From contig JAFEFT010000001.1 in NCBI GenBank assembly GCA_018240435.1, forward strand, positions 1-46,679: a stretch of DNA of 46,679 nucleotides. The letters run 5' to 3'. The stretch comes from Pseudomonadota bacterium. GTDB taxonomy: Bacteria > Pseudomonadota > Gammaproteobacteria > Xanthomonadales > Xanthomonadaceae. A program made the translations under genes and the position numbers. Shown here one piece after another: positions 36,803 through 45,444 of this stretch (its first letter is position 1; each line of letters opens with the position of its first letter). The notes under the pieces were generated by a model, which saw only the letters and a program-made list of their open reading frames with translations, was not told where the DNA came from and did no database searches.

Positions 36803-37024
36803 CTACTGCGCCAGCTTGCGCAGCAGGTCGCGATCCTCGCGCATGATCCGCTCGGCCACTTCCATCTGCGCGGCGAACACCGGGTCGTAGCGGGTCAGGC
36901 GGATGCCGTCGGGGGTTTCCACCGCGTACAGCTCGTCGCCCTTGTCCACGCGCAGGCGGGCGAGCAAATCCTTGGGCAGGATGACGCCGGCCGAATTGCC
37001 GATGCTGGTGACTTTGAGTTTCAT
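36803..37024 (-). CDS. AbrB/MazE-type antitoxin
   Basis: The 73-residue product has an N-terminal swapped-hairpin AbrB DNA-binding fold (MKLKVTSIGNSAGVILPKDLL, then VDKGDELYAVE), and a C-terminal helical, acidic part (VAERIMREDRDLLRKLAQ) that should wrap the toxin. It is the partner of the Doc toxin directly downstream. AbrB-type antitoxins with Doc toxins are common alternatives to the Phd type of phage P1. The antitoxin is expected to repress its own operon by binding the TTATA-rich repeats just upstream. Confidence 0.9.
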   Translation of the reverse strand: MKLKVTSIGNSAGVILPKDLLARLRVDKGDELYAVETPDGIRLTRYDPVFAAQMEVAERIMREDRDLLRKLAQ

Positions 37025-37044
37025 GGGAACCTCGCGGGACGCAC

Positions 37045-37063
37045 GTTATAACCGATGTTATAC
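37045..37063 (-). promoter_or_regulatory. Likely operator/promoter of the antitoxin-toxin operon
   Basis: GTTATAAC (37045-37052, itself a palindrome) and GTTATAC (37057-37063) are two copies of one motif, 12 bp apart, 21 bp before the antitoxin ATG. They stand out as AT-rich in a GC-rich region. On the coding strand, TATAAC could serve as the -10 box, so bound antitoxin would block transcription. Confidence 0.5.
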
Positions 37064-37098
37064 GCGATCGGCGGCGATGGCAATCCCTTCCCGTGCCT

Positions 37099-38388
37099 TC
37101 AGCCGCGCTCGCGGGCAATCGCGCGCCAGCCGATGTCGTGGCGGTGAAATTCGCCATCCCAGCTAATCTTCGCTGCCGCGGCGTAAGCCTCGCGTTGTGC
37201 TTGCGCGACCGAGTCGCCGAGCGCGCAGGCGCACAGCACGCGGCCGCCGGCGGTGACGATGCGGCCGTCGGCGGCGAGCTGGGTGCCGGCGTGGAAGACC
37301 TTGCTGCCGTCCGGCGCCGGTGCGTCGAGGCCGTGGATGACATCGCCGGTGCGCGGCGTGCCGGGATAGTTCGCCGCCGCCATCACCACCCCCAGCGCCG
37401 GGCGTGGATCCCATTGCGCGTGGGCGGTGTCGAGCCGGCCATCGATCGCCGCATCGACCAGATCGAGCAGATCGGATTGCAGGCGCAGCATCACCGGCTG
37501 GGTTTCCGGGTCGCCGAAACGGACGTTGAACTCGATCACCTTCGGCGCGCCGTGCGCGTCGATCATCAATCCGGCATACAAAAACCCGGTGAACGGCACG
37601 CCGTCGGCGGCCATGCCGCGCACGGTCGGCGCGACGATCTCGCGCATCACCCGCGCATGCACCTCGGGCGTGACCACCGGAGCCGGCGAGTAGGCGCCCA
37701 TGCCGCCGGTGTTGGGGCCGGTGTCGCCATCAAAGACGCGCTTGTGGTCCTGCGAGGTCGCCATCGGCAGCGCGGTCACGCCATCGACCATCGAGATGAA
37801 GCTGGCTTCTTCGCCGGCGAGGAATTCTTCGATCACCACCCGCGCACCGGCCGCGCCGAAAGCGTTGCCGGCGAGCATGTCGCGCACCGCGGCTTCGGCT
37901 TCGGCCAGCGACATCGCCACGATCACGCCCTTGCCGGCGGCCAGGCCATCGGCCTTGATCACGATGGGCGCACCGACCTGCTGCAGGTGGGCGAGCGCCG
38001 CATCAAGATCGGTGAACACCGCGTAGTGCGCCGTGGGGATGCCGTGGCGGGCGAGAAAATCCTTGGCGAACGCCTTGCTGCCTTCGAGCTGCGCAGCGGC
38101 GGCAGTCGGGCCGAAAATGCGCAGGCCCGCCGCGCGGAAAGCATCGACCACGCCCGCCACCAGCGGCGCTTCCGGGCCGACCACGGTCGATGCAATGGAT
38201 TCGCGTTCGACCAGTGCGAGCAGCCCGTCGATGTCGCTGGCCGCGACCGCGACGTTGCGGCACTTTCCTTCGGTGGCGGTACCGGCGTTGCCGGGGGCGA
38301 CCAGCACTTCGTCCACGCGCGGCGACTGCGCCAGCTTCCACGCCAGCGCGTGCTCGCGGCCGCCGGATCCGATGACGAGGATCTTCAT
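37099..38388 (-). CDS. purD: Phosphoribosylamine--glycine ligase
   Basis: The 429-residue ATP-grasp enzyme catalyses the second step of purine synthesis, joining glycine to phosphoribosylamine. The N-terminus [19 protein letters not shown], the block GPEAPLVAGVVDAF, ATP-grasp stretch VIKADGLAAGKGVIVA, and EFNVRFGDPETQPVM are all characteristic. The length equals the E. coli enzyme. Its ATG overlaps the stop of the upstream lipoprotein gene in an ATGA (38385-38388). It is the last gene of the fis-purH-lipoprotein-purD run. The divergent-direction TA operon ends 75 bp downstream. Confidence 0.97.
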   Translation of the reverse strand: MKILVIGSGGREHALAWKLAQSPRVDEVLVAPGNAGTATEGKCRNVAVAASDIDGLLALVERESIASTVVGPEAPLVAGVVDAFRAAGLRIFGPTAAAAQLEGSKAFAKDFLARHGIPTAHYAVFTDLDAALAHLQQVGAPIVIKADGLAAGKGVIVAMSLAEAEAAVRDMLAGNAFGAAGARVVIEEFLAGEEASFISMVDGVTALPMATSQDHKRVFDGDTGPNTGGMGAYSPAPVVTPEVHARVMREIVAPTVRGMAADGVPFTGFLYAGLMIDAHGAPKVIEFNVRFGDPETQPVMLRLQSDLLDLVDAAIDGRLDTAHAQWDPRPALGVVMAAANYPGTPRTGDVIHGLDAPAPDGSKVFHAGTQLAADGRIVTAGGRVLCACALGDSVAQAQREAYAAAAKISWDGEFHRHDIGWRAIARERG

Positions 38389-38807
38389 GGCGAGGATGCG
38401 CCGAACAGCTTGCAGTTGGGGGCTTTCATCGCGGTCAGCTCGAACACGGTCTTGCCGTCCTTGTCGAGGAAGCGGCGGGCGACCGTGAAATGGGCGTCCA
38501 TCAGTGCCTTGTAATCCGGATCATTGCAGGCGGCGACGTTGAGATCGCCCTGTTCCTGATTGCGGATGATCGGCAGCTTGGCCGGATCGAGCTTGGCGAC
38601 GGTGGCGAAAGGAATGCGGATGTCCACCACCAGCCGCTTGCCGTCGGCATGCGCGTGCTGCATCTGCAAGCCGTCGGCATAGGGCTTGGGCAGGCTCTGG
38701 TTGAGCTTGGCGGCGACGTGTTCGGGGTCGATCGGGGCCGGTGTCGGCTTGCAGGCTGCCAGCGCGGCGACGAGTGCGACCAATCCGATGCGGCGAAGGC
38801 GATTCAT
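38385..38807 (-). CDS. Lipoprotein of unknown function between purH and purD
   Basis: The 140-residue product has a lipoprotein signal ([19 protein letters not shown], lipidated Cys19). The mature part has no motif I recognise; it includes [21 protein letters not shown], two further Cys (AACNDPDYK and APNCKLF) that could form a disulfide, and [16 protein letters not shown]. Its stop overlaps the purD start by 4 bp, so it is coupled to purine synthesis genes although its own role is presumably in the envelope. The gap from purH is 30 bp. Confidence 0.8.
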   Translation of the reverse strand: MNRLRRIGLVALVAALAACKPTPAPIDPEHVAAKLNQSLPKPYADGLQMQHAHADGKRLVVDIRIPFATVAKLDPAKLPIIRNQEQGDLNVAACNDPDYKALMDAHFTVARRFLDKDGKTVFELTAMKAPNCKLFGASSP

Positions 38808-38837
38808 GGATCAGGCTCCGAGCCGAGGCAGAGGAGT

Positions 38838-40505
38838 TCAGTGGCGGAAGTGGCGGCGACCGGTGAACACCATGGCGATGCCGTGCTCGTCGGCAGCGGC
38901 GATCACCTCGGCGTCGCGCAGCGAGCCGCCGGGCTGGATCACGCAGGCGATGCCGGCCGCGGCGGCGGCGTCGATGCCGTCGCGGAACGGGAAAAACGCA
39001 TCGCTGGCCATCGCTGCGCCAGGCACCGGCAGGCCGGCTTCTTCGGCCTTGAGCGAGGCGATCTTCGCGCTGACCACGCGGCTCATCTGGCCGGCACCGA
39101 CGCCGATGGTGCGGCCGTCCTTGGCATAGACGATGGCATTGGACTTGACGTGCATGGCGACCTTCCACGCGAACAGCAGGTCGCTCAATTCTTCCGCGGT
39201 GGGTGCGCGCCGGGTCACCACTTTCAGATCGGCGATGGTGAGTGCGTCGCTGTCGGCGTCCTGCACCAGCAGGCCGCCGGCGATGCGCTTGAAGTCGTAA
39301 CGCGAAGAGCGTGGTTCGACAGGCTCACCACGAACGGAATTTTCGACAGGCTCACCACGAACGGAATTTTCGACAGGCGCACCACCAACGGCCTCGTGCA
39401 GGGCACCACAGGCGAGCACACGCACGTTGGCCTTCTTCGCAAACGCGGCCAACGCATCGGGTTCGATCTCCGGCGCGATCACCACCTCGACGAACTGGCG
39501 CTTGACGATTTCGCGCGCGGTCGCCGCATCCAGCGGCCGGTTGCAGGCGATGATGCCGCCGAAGGCCGAGGTCGGATCGGTGGCCCAGGCGCGATCGTAG
39601 GCGGTGAGCAGCGTATCGGCGACGGCCACGCCGCAGGGGTTGGCGTGCTTGACGATCACGCAGGCCGGCCGGTCGAAGGACTTGACGCATTCCAGTGCGG
39701 CATCGGCATCGGCGAGATTGTTGTAGGAGAGCTCTTTGCCTTGCAGGAAGCGAGCGGTGGCGACGATGCCTGATGGCGCGTTCTTTTCGACGTACAGTGC
39801 ACCGGACTGGTGCGGGTTTTCGCCGTAGCGCAGGGCGCTGGCGAGATCGAGCGAGAGATGGAACGTGCGTGGCCAGATTTCCGGTTGCGACGGCTCGCCC
39901 GCCCGTGGCGACAGCCACTGCGCGATCGCGCCATCGTAGGCGGCGGTATGGGCATAGGCCTTGGCCGCGAACCGGCGACGCTGGGCGGCGGTGGTGCCGC
40001 CGGCAGCGATGGCATCGACCAACTCGCCATAATCGCGGGGATCGACCACCACCGCGACGCGCTGGTGATTTTTCGCCGCGCCGCGCAACATCGCCGGGCC
40101 GCCGATGTCGATGTTCTCGACCGCATCGTCGTAGCTGCAACCGGGCTTGGCGATGGTGGCCTCGAACGGATACAGATTGACCACCAGCAAATCGATCGGC
40201 GCGATGCGATGCGCGGCCATGACCGCATCGTCGACGCCGTCACGACCGAGCAGGCCGCCGTGGATCGTCGGGTGCAGGGTCTTGACGCGGCCGTCCATGA
40301 TTTCAGGGAAGCCGGTGACCTCGCTGACATCGCGCACGGCGATGCCGGCCTCGCGCAACGCCTTGGCGGTGCCGCCGGTGGACAGCAGTTCCACGCCGTG
40401 TGCGATCAGGGCGTCGGCGACGTCGATCAGCCCGGCCTTGTCGGAAACCGAAAGCAGGGCGCGGCGCACGGGCTGGCGCGCGGCAGCGGCATCATGGTTG
40501 GCCAT
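38838..40505 (-). CDS. purH: Bifunctional AICAR transformylase/IMP cyclohydrolase, with repeat insertion
   Basis: The 555-residue enzyme performs the last two steps of IMP synthesis. The N-terminal cyclohydrolase (MGS-like) domain has [15 protein letters not shown] and GRVKTLHP; the transformylase domain has YGENPHQ (near 227), KHANPCG (near 285) and [10 protein letters not shown]. Residues 373-399 are three in-frame nine-residue repeats ([27 protein letters not shown]), placed where E. coli PurH has a short surface stretch before DFKRVNGG; here [10 protein letters not shown] follows. This accounts for the length (529 in E. coli). Both flanks of the insertion are well conserved, so the enzyme is probably functional. 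fis lies upstream and the lipoprotein-purD pair downstream. Confidence 0.96.
   Translation of the reverse strand: MANHDAAAARQPVRRALLSVSDKAGLIDVADALIAHGVELLSTGGTAKALREAGIAVRDVSEVTGFPEIMDGRVKTLHPTIHGGLLGRDGVDDAVMAAHRIAPIDLLVVNLYPFEATIAKPGCSYDDAVENIDIGGPAMLRGAAKNHQRVAVVVDPRDYGELVDAIAAGGTTAAQRRRFAAKAYAHTAAYDGAIAQWLSPRAGEPSQPEIWPRTFHLSLDLASALRYGENPHQSGALYVEKNAPSGIVATARFLQGKELSYNNLADADAALECVKSFDRPACVIVKHANPCGVAVADTLLTAYDRAWATDPTSAFGGIIACNRPLDAATAREIVKRQFVEVVIAPEIEPDALAAFAKKANVRVLACGALHEAVGGAPVENSVRGEPVENSVRGEPVEPRSSRYDFKRIAGGLLVQDADSDALTIADLKVVTRRAPTAEELSDLLFAWKVAMHVKSNAIVYAKDGRTIGVGAGQMSRVVSAKIASLKAEEAGLPVPGAAMASDAFFPFRDGIDAAAAAGIACVIQPGGSLRDAEVIAAADEHGIAMVFTGRRHFRH
39309..39389 (-). repeat. 27-bp coding repeat array, three units, inside purH
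   Basis: Three exact 27-bp units lie at 39363-39389, 39336-39362 and 39309-39335, read on the minus strand. Each begins GTTCGTGGTGAGCCTGTCGA or a near variant and encodes the same nine residues, in the same frame, as the bioB array. The two downstream units are identical over the first 21 bases. Confidence 0.95.
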
Positions 40506-40572
40506 CGGAGATCCCGGAAAGCGAGGCGCGAATTATACCGACTGGCGCCCACTCCGACCCGCAGCGTGCGCC

Positions 40573-40854
40573 TCAGGCGAGGTCGTACTGGCGCAGCTTC
40601 TTGCGCAGGGTGCTGCGATTGATGCCCAGCGCGGCGGCGGCGCGGCACTGGTTGGCACCGTAGTGCTCCATCACCTCGACCAGCAACGAGCGCTCGACTT
40701 CCTGCACGATCAGCGCATGCAGGTCTTCGGCGGGATGGTCGCCGAGGTCGCGCAGGTATCGGCGCACCGTGTGCCGGACGCAATCGCGCAGCGACAACTG
40801 CGAGGCGGTGGTCGCAGTCGGGCCGCCATCGTGCAGTGCATGGATGCCAGTCAC
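40573..40854 (-). CDS. fis: Fis family DNA-binding protein
   Basis: The 93-residue protein matches the nucleoid-associated and transcription factor Fis. The N-terminal part leads to LRDCVRHTVRRYLRDLG, a dimerisation helix region follows (ALIVQEVERSLLVEVMEHY), and the C-terminal helix-turn-helix is NQCRAAAALGINRSTLRKKLRQY. I start at GTG 40854 (MTGIHALHDGG), which gives family length and follows GGAGCGAG; the frame is open to ATG 40998, but that part is Ser/Arg/His-rich and does not resemble Fis. It lies 67 bp upstream of purH and 245 bp downstream of the DUF3426-like gene, the latter gap probably holding the fis-purHD promoter. Confidence 0.9.
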   Translation of the reverse strand: MTGIHALHDGGPTATTASQLSLRDCVRHTVRRYLRDLGDHPAEDLHALIVQEVERSLLVEVMEHYGANQCRAAAALGINRSTLRKKLRQYDLA

Positions 40855-40975
40855 GGGAGATCTCGCTCCGGTTGCATGTTGTCGCTGGTGTCGATTCGAT
40901 GCGCAGACCGCGCTCGAATCGTCGTGGGGGGAGCGAGTGTACGCCCGGCTCGCAACGATGGCGCAAGCACGCGCG

Positions 40976-40987
40976 AAAAATATTTTT
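40976..40987. promoter_or_regulatory. AT-rich palindrome upstream of fis
   Basis: AAAAATATTTTT is a perfect 12-bp palindrome, 122 bp before the fis start, in a GC-rich region. Its TATTTT could be part of a -10 box, or an AT-rich protein-binding site; Fis controls its own gene in E. coli, but no clear Fis consensus was identified here. Confidence 0.4.
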
Positions 40988-41099
40988 CTTGACAGCATTC
41001 ACGCCGTGACACATTGCACCCCGTGAAGAAATACGGCGCGCAGGCATTGCCTATGCCGGCAATGCCGTGCGCGGCGTCACGGTTTGCGTGGCTGCGCGT

Positions 41100-41819
41100 T
41101 CAGCGGAACTCGATCACCCAGGTCACGGCGTCGGGATCGACCACTTCGAGCGTGGCGCTGGCCGACTGCCCGGGTTGCAACAGCGGCGACTCGGGCGCAC
41201 CACCCAGGTATTCCTGCGGGCGGAAGCGGCGCTTGCCGACGACGCGGCCATTGATGTCCGCTGCGGTCAGCTCCAGCAGCGGCCATGCCTGCGCGAAGTC
41301 GGCGGTGTTGCGAAAACTCACCGTCACCAGTCGCGCGCCTTTCACGCTCGGATGCGGGTTGAATTCCGAGGCGGTGGTCTTGAAGGCCGTCGGCTCGTGC
41401 CAGGGCGGCAGCGTGCAACCGACCACGTTGCAGATTGCTTCCACCCGCGGTCGCCAATCCGGATCGGCGGCCAGCGCATCGCGGTCGGCGATCGGCACGA
41501 TCGCCAGCAGTACCGCCAGAAGCAGAAACGCCGCCAGCCACCAGCGCCACGGCGACGGTCCGCGTACGCGGGCACGGGCGAATTGCGGCACCGCGATGGT
41601 CGCGGCCGGGCGCGCACGCGTGGTGAACAGGTCGCCCTGCGGGCCATCGACCGGCGTGTCCCTGCTGGCGTCCGCCGCCTTGGTCGATTCGTCGATCTGA
41701 TTGGCCAGCGCATCGAACGGAATCGCGCAAGTCGGGCAGACCATGCCGCTGCCTGCGCCCGGCGGACGATCGTCGGCGAGGTCGGTCACGTTCTGGCAAT
41801 GTGGGCAGCGCGTGCGCAT
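41100..41819 (-). CDS. DUF3426-like zinc-ribbon membrane protein
   Basis: The 239-residue protein starts with an MJ0042-type zinc ribbon (Cys5, Cys8, Cys28, Cys31; MRTRCPHCQNVTDL). A linker leads to one membrane segment (about 92-111, WRWWLAAFLLLAVLLAIVPI) and a C-terminal DUF3426 domain with VCNVVGCTLP-like NVVGCTLPPW, VTVSFRNTADFAQAWPLLEL and RRFRPQEYLGG. In Xanthomonadales and pseudomonads this gene commonly lies between prmA and fis, as here. The function is unknown; the ribbon is cytoplasmic and the domain probably periplasmic. prmA is 17 bp upstream. Confidence 0.88.
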   Translation of the reverse strand: MRTRCPHCQNVTDLADDRPPGAGSGMVCPTCAIPFDALANQIDESTKAADASRDTPVDGPQGDLFTTRARPAATIAVPQFARARVRGPSPWRWWLAAFLLLAVLLAIVPIADRDALAADPDWRPRVEAICNVVGCTLPPWHEPTAFKTTASEFNPHPSVKGARLVTVSFRNTADFAQAWPLLELTAADINGRVVGKRRFRPQEYLGGAPESPLLQPGQSASATLEVVDPDAVTWVIEFR

Positions 41820-41836
41820 GCGTGCAGTGTAAGGGA

Positions 41837-42760
41837 TCAGCGGCGCAGCCCGGTGATCCGCAGCCAGTCGCCCTGGCGGCACACCTGCAGCTCGTCGAAC
41901 CATTCGTGGTAGCGCGCCAGCAAGTCGTCCTGCTGGCCATCGAGGATGCCCGACAGCGCCAGCCGCCCGCCCGGCCGCACGCGCGCGGCGATCACGGGCG
42001 CCAGTTCGTCCAGCGCCGAGGCGAGGATGTTGGCGAGCACCACGTCGTAGCCGGTGTCGGGCGCGTCGTGCGGCATGAAAACGGCCAACCGTTCGGCGAC
42101 GCCATTGCGCTGCGCGTTGTCGATGCTGGCGATCAATGCCTGCGGATCGTTGTCGATGCCGTCGGCCTGCGCGGCGCCCAGCGCGAGCGCGGCGATGGCG
42201 AGGATGCCCGAGCCGCAACCCAGATCGAGCACGCGCCTTCCCTGCAAAGATCCGTCCTGCGCGAGTTGGTCGAGCCATTCCAGACACAGCGCCGTGGTCG
42301 GATGCGTACCCGAGCCGAACGCCAGCCCCGGATCGAGGCGAATGATCGTCGCCGCCGCGCCCATCGCGCTCGCCTCCGCCGGCAGTTCGGCGTTCCACGG
42401 CACGATCCACAGCGACCGCCCGAAGCGCAGCGGCGGGTAGTCGTCCATCCATGCCCGCACCCAGTCCTGATCGGGCAATGGCATGAACTCCGCGCCCGAC
42501 CAGTCGAGATCCGGGTCGAACGCTTCCAGCGCAGCCAGCAGCAGCACCGGGTCGGCCTCCGCGGGAAACAACGCGGTCAGCGTCATCTCGTCCCACAGCG
42601 GCACCTGGCCGACGCCGGGTTCGAAGATGGCCTGCTCGTCGGCAGCATCGCGGTGCGCATCTTGCAAGGTCACCGCCAGCGCGCCGACATCTTCCAGTGC
42701 ATGCTCGCAGCGCGGCTGCGCGGCAAGCGAACAGGACAAGGTTAGTTGCAGGAAGGGCAT
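41837..42760 (-). CDS. prmA: Ribosomal protein L11 methyltransferase
   Basis: The 307-residue SAM-dependent enzyme trimethylates ribosomal protein L11. The N-terminal substrate-recognition domain covers about 1-60. [16 protein letters not shown] (141-156) and the SAM loop [15 protein letters not shown] (177-191) are PrmA signatures, followed by GIDNDPQAL and [14 protein letters not shown]. It lies between accC (24 bp upstream) and the DUF3426-like gene, the same order as in related genomes. Confidence 0.95.
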   Translation of the reverse strand: MPFLQLTLSCSLAAQPRCEHALEDVGALAVTLQDAHRDAADEQAIFEPGVGQVPLWDEMTLTALFPAEADPVLLLAALEAFDPDLDWSGAEFMPLPDQDWVRAWMDDYPPLRFGRSLWIVPWNAELPAEASAMGAAATIIRLDPGLAFGSGTHPTTALCLEWLDQLAQDGSLQGRRVLDLGCGSGILAIAALALGAAQADGIDNDPQALIASIDNAQRNGVAERLAVFMPHDAPDTGYDVVLANILASALDELAPVIAARVRPGGRLALSGILDGQQDDLLARYHEWFDELQVCRQGDWLRITGLRR

Positions 42761-42784
42761 GCGCGCACTCCGGAGGTCCGGGAT

Positions 42785-44152
42785 TCACCCCAACCCCATC
42801 CCCTTGTCCTTGCGCTCGGCGAGGCGTTTTTCGAGGTAATGGATGTTCTGCCCGCCGATCTGGAAATTCGGGTCGGCCATGATCCGTTGCTGCAGCGGGA
42901 TGTTGCACTTCACGCCTTCGATCACCGTTTCCGACAGTGCCAGGCGCATCCGTGCGATGGCGCTGGCGCGGTCGGGGCCGTGCACGATCAGTTTGCCGAT
43001 CATCGAATCGTAATTGGAGGGAATGCGATAACCGTCGTAGAGGTGGGTATCGACGCGCACGCCGGGGCCGCCGGGCGATTCGAAGCGCTTGATCGTGCCG
43101 GGGCAGGGCATGAAGGTGTCCGGGTCCTCGGCATTGATGCGGCACTCGATGGCGTGGCCGCGGATGACGATGTCCTCCTGCCGGATCGCCAGCGGCTGGC
43201 CGGCGGCAATCAGCAATTGCTCGCGCACCAGATCGACGCCGGTGATCCACTCCGTCACCGGGTGTTCGACCTGGATGCGGGTGTTCATCTCGATGAAATA
43301 AAAGCGGCCATCTTCGTAGAGGAATTCGAACGTGCCGGCGCCGCGATAACCGATGCGCAGGCAGGCCTCGACGCAGACCTTGCCGATCGCCGCGCGTTGC
43401 TCGGCGGTGATGCCCGGCGCGGGCGCTTCCTCGACCACCTTCTGATGCCGGCGCTGCATCGAACAGTCGCGCTCGCCGAGGTGGATGGCGTGGCCCTGGC
43501 CGTCGGCGAGCACCTGCACCTCGACGTGGCGCGGGTTTTCCAAAAACTTCTCCATGTACACCTGCGGATTGCCGAACGCCGCCTTGGCTTCCGCTTGCGT
43601 GGTTGCGATGGAATTGATCAGCGCCGCCTCAGTGTGCACCACCCGCATGCCGCGACCGCCGCCGCCGCCGGCGGCCTTGACGATCACCGGATAGCCGATC
43701 TTCTTCGCCATCGCCATGCATTCGGCGTGGTCCTCCGGCACCGGGCCATCGGAACCGGGCACGCAGGGCACGCCGGCGGATTTCATCGCACGGATGGCTT
43801 CGACCTTGTCGCCCATCATGCGGATGGTCTCGGCGCGCGGGCCGATGAAGATGAAGCCGGATTGCTCGACGCGCTCGGCGAAGTCGGCGTTCTCGGATAA
43901 AAATCCGTAGCCGGGATGGATCGCCTGCGCATCGGTGACTTCGGCCGCCGCGATCAGCGCCGGGATGTTGAGATAGCTCTCCGCCGACGGCGCCGGGCCG
44001 ATGCAGACCGATTCATCGGCCATCGCCACGTGCTTGAGGTTGCGATCGACGGTGGAATGCACGGCGACCGTGCGGATGCCCAGCGCCTGGCAGGCGCGCA
44101 GGATGCGCAGCGCGATTTCGCCGCGATTGGCGATGACGACTTTGTCTAACAT
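42785..44152 (-). CDS. accC: Acetyl-CoA carboxylase, biotin carboxylase subunit
   Basis: The 455-residue ATP-grasp enzyme carboxylates the biotin carried by AccB, the first half of malonyl-CoA formation. [20 protein letters not shown] opens the protein. The glycine loop GGGGGRGMR is at 162-170; Glu288, Asn290 and Arg292 lie in [14 protein letters not shown], at the same numbers as in E. coli. ATG 44152 is abutted by five 7-bp repeats, and no Shine-Dalgarno is visible. An S23-family gene and its repeats separate it from accB by about 440 bp, where related genomes have the two genes adjacent; co-transcription with accB is still possible, because all three genes are on one strand. Confidence 0.97.
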   Translation of the reverse strand: MLDKVVIANRGEIALRILRACQALGIRTVAVHSTVDRNLKHVAMADESVCIGPAPSAESYLNIPALIAAAEVTDAQAIHPGYGFLSENADFAERVEQSGFIFIGPRAETIRMMGDKVEAIRAMKSAGVPCVPGSDGPVPEDHAECMAMAKKIGYPVIVKAAGGGGGRGMRVVHTEAALINSIATTQAEAKAAFGNPQVYMEKFLENPRHVEVQVLADGQGHAIHLGERDCSMQRRHQKVVEEAPAPGITAEQRAAIGKVCVEACLRIGYRGAGTFEFLYEDGRFYFIEMNTRIQVEHPVTEWITGVDLVREQLLIAAGQPLAIRQEDIVIRGHAIECRINAEDPDTFMPCPGTIKRFESPGGPGVRVDTHLYDGYRIPSNYDSMIGKLIVHGPDRASAIARMRLALSETVIEGVKCNIPLQQRIMADPNFQIGGQNIHYLEKRLAERKDKGMGLG

Positions 44153-44187
44153 GTGATTTGTGAATCGTGAATCGTGAATGGTTGAAA
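44153..44187 (-). repeat. 7-bp repeats abutting the accC start
   Basis: Read on the minus strand, 44187 to 44153 splits into TTTCAAC, CATTCAC, GATTCAC, GATTCAC and AAATCAC, directly followed by the accC ATG. They are inverted relative to the heptads at 44560-44587, with the S23 gene between. Confidence 0.85.
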
Positions 44188-44195
44188 GGCGCGCA

Positions 44196-44573
44196 TCAGC
44201 GGGCTCCGCGTTTTTCGAGGGATTGGATAAGGGCAGTAAGTTTGGCGAACAACGAGTCGATGCGGGCATCAATGGCGGCGGCCGGTTCGACGTATTTGAG
44301 TCGCACGGAAATTTGCAGTTGGGTATCGAGTTCTGACAGCGATCCGCGTGCGATGGCGAGGAATCGCAGCAATTCCGGAGTCGAGCGACGCGCGGCACCC
44401 TCGGCGATGTTCGACGGGATGCTGACTGCCGATCGTCTGGCCTGAGAAGTCAGGCCGAAACGTTCGGAATCGGGAAATCCGGACGAAAAGGCGTAGACGG
44501 CCTCCACCAGCGCCATGGACTCCTGCCAGACATCCAGCGCTTCGTGCGGCCGCTTTACCGATTCACGATTCAC
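44196..44573 (-). CDS. Four-helix-bundle protein (S23 / 23S rRNA intervening-sequence family)
   Basis: The 125-residue protein belongs to the S23 family (four-helix bundle), first seen as ORFs in 23S rRNA intervening sequences and since found as lone genes in many bacteria; its role is unknown. The conserved [14 protein letters not shown] (51-64), [16 protein letters not shown] (12-27) and [12 protein letters not shown] stretches are present. The start is GTG 44573, inside the flanking 7-bp repeat, so the repeat encodes MNRES. It is inserted between accB (20 bp upstream) and accC, and the heptads on the two sides are inverted. This looks like an inserted cassette rather than a native operon gene. 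Confidence 0.88.
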   Translation of the reverse strand: MNRESVKRPHEALDVWQESMALVEAVYAFSSGFPDSERFGLTSQARRSAVSIPSNIAEGAARRSTPELLRFLAIARGSLSELDTQLQISVRLKYVEPAAAIDARIDSLFAKLTALIQSLEKRGAR

Positions 44574-44587
44574 GATTCACCATTCAC
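44560..44587 (-). repeat. 7-bp repeats at the start of the S23 gene
   Basis: Read on the minus strand, 44587 to 44560 is GTGAATG, GTGAATC, GTGAATC, GTGAATC. The S23 start GTG is the first codon of the third unit. The unit length is not a multiple of three, so earlier GTG starts in the array hit a stop. Confidence 0.85.
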
Positions 44588-44592
44588 GGCTT

Positions 44593-45084
44593 TCACTCGA
44601 TGACAAACAACGGCTCATCGAACTCGATCGGCTGGCCGCTGCTGGCGAGGATGGCCTTGATCGTGCCGGAAACATCGGCTTCGATCGGGTTGAACATCTT
44701 CATCGCCTCGATGATCGCCAGGGTTTCGCCGGCTTTCACGGTCTGTCCGACCTTCACGAACGGCGGCGACTCGGGATTGGGCGAGGCATAGAAGGTGCCG
44801 ACCATCGGCGAGCGCAGGACGTGGCCTTCGGGCAGTTCGCGGCCACCTTTGCCGAGGTGGGCCAGGTCGGGTGACGGCGCTGGCGCCGGCGTCGCGCGTG
44901 GGGCTTCGGCGGCGGGGGCGGGTGCCGCGGCGGTGTAGTGGGCCGGGGTGGCCGGCGCGGCCGCGAAGCCGCCCTTGGGCATGCGCGACAGGCGCACGCT
45001 TTCCTCGCCTTCCTTGATCTCGATTTCGGCGAGGTTGGATTCGTCGAGCAGGTCGATGAGTTTCTTTATCTTGCGAAGATCCAT
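44593..45084 (-). CDS. accB: Acetyl-CoA carboxylase, biotin carboxyl carrier protein
   Basis: The 163-residue protein carries the biotin used by AccC and the carboxyltransferase. An N-terminal helical part ([20 protein letters not shown]) and Ala/Pro-rich linker precede the biotinyl domain, with the biotin lysine at about 129 in EAMKM. The terminal PLFVIE is typical. ATG 45084 is preceded by AGGAACG. The open frame further upstream to 45186 is not conserved. Immediately upstream lie Rhs remnants, so the natural promoter region may have been replaced or shortened. Confidence 0.96.
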   Translation of the reverse strand: MDLRKIKKLIDLLDESNLAEIEIKEGEESVRLSRMPKGGFAAAPATPAHYTAAAPAPAAEAPRATPAPAPSPDLAHLGKGGRELPEGHVLRSPMVGTFYASPNPESPPFVKVGQTVKAGETLAIIEAMKMFNPIEADVSGTIKAILASSGQPIEFDEPLFVIE

Positions 45085-45182
45085 GGTGTTCGTTCCTGTG
45101 TCTTGTTCGCTGCAAATCATCTCTTGGTCTGTCGGCTGCCCGTGCACCATCTCGCGACTGGTCGCCCGGTTCCGGATGCGCC

Positions 45183-45444
45183 TCAACGCACCGGCTCGCC
45201 CCTGATTTCGAATTTGGGAAGGTTGAATTCGTCACGCGGCCAATGAGTTCGGTGGAGAAGTTCCGCCTGCCCTTGATCACCAGCCGATTTTGTCCCGGGC
45301 GACATAGCGATGGAAGGCGCAGTTGTTGGCGCGCCAGACGACGGCCTTCGTCGGGTTGGTCACCATCTCCGGGCGTCCCAGATGGTCGATGTGGATCGCG
45401 TAGAGCACGTTGTTGCGCACCATGCCGACCAAGGTGCCCGTCAT
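45183..45444 (-). pseudogene. Displaced Rhs core fragment and second toxin-tip remnant
   Basis: From ATG 45444, overlapping the immunity gene stop in an ATGA, 55 codons (stop at 45277-45279) encode MTGTLVGMVRNNVLYAIHID and on to DKIGW. This is a near copy of the Rhs core piece in the intact gene at the right edge (GGTLVGMVRNNVLYAIHTD). The reading frame is lost just past the homologous part. In another frame, the sequence down to TGA 45183-45185 reads [16 protein letters not shown] and [13 protein letters not shown], which looks like the end of a different toxin tip. So an older core-tip junction has been displaced by the current toxin/immunity cassette. Confidence 0.75.

Noticed and set aside
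40855-40998. Longer N-terminus for Fis starting at ATG 40998
   Set aside because: The extra 48 residues do not resemble Fis and run over the AT-rich likely promoter; GTG 40854 gives family length.
41891-41920. Possible further copy of the 27-bp repeat (tcgtcgaaccattcgtgg) in prmA
   Set aside because: Only a short chance match; it encodes the ordinary PrmA residues HEWFDEL in another frame and lacks the rest of the unit.
45087-45186. Longer AccB from 45186
   Set aside because: The extra residues translate the Rhs remnant region and are not conserved; the ATG at 45084 has a ribosome binding site.
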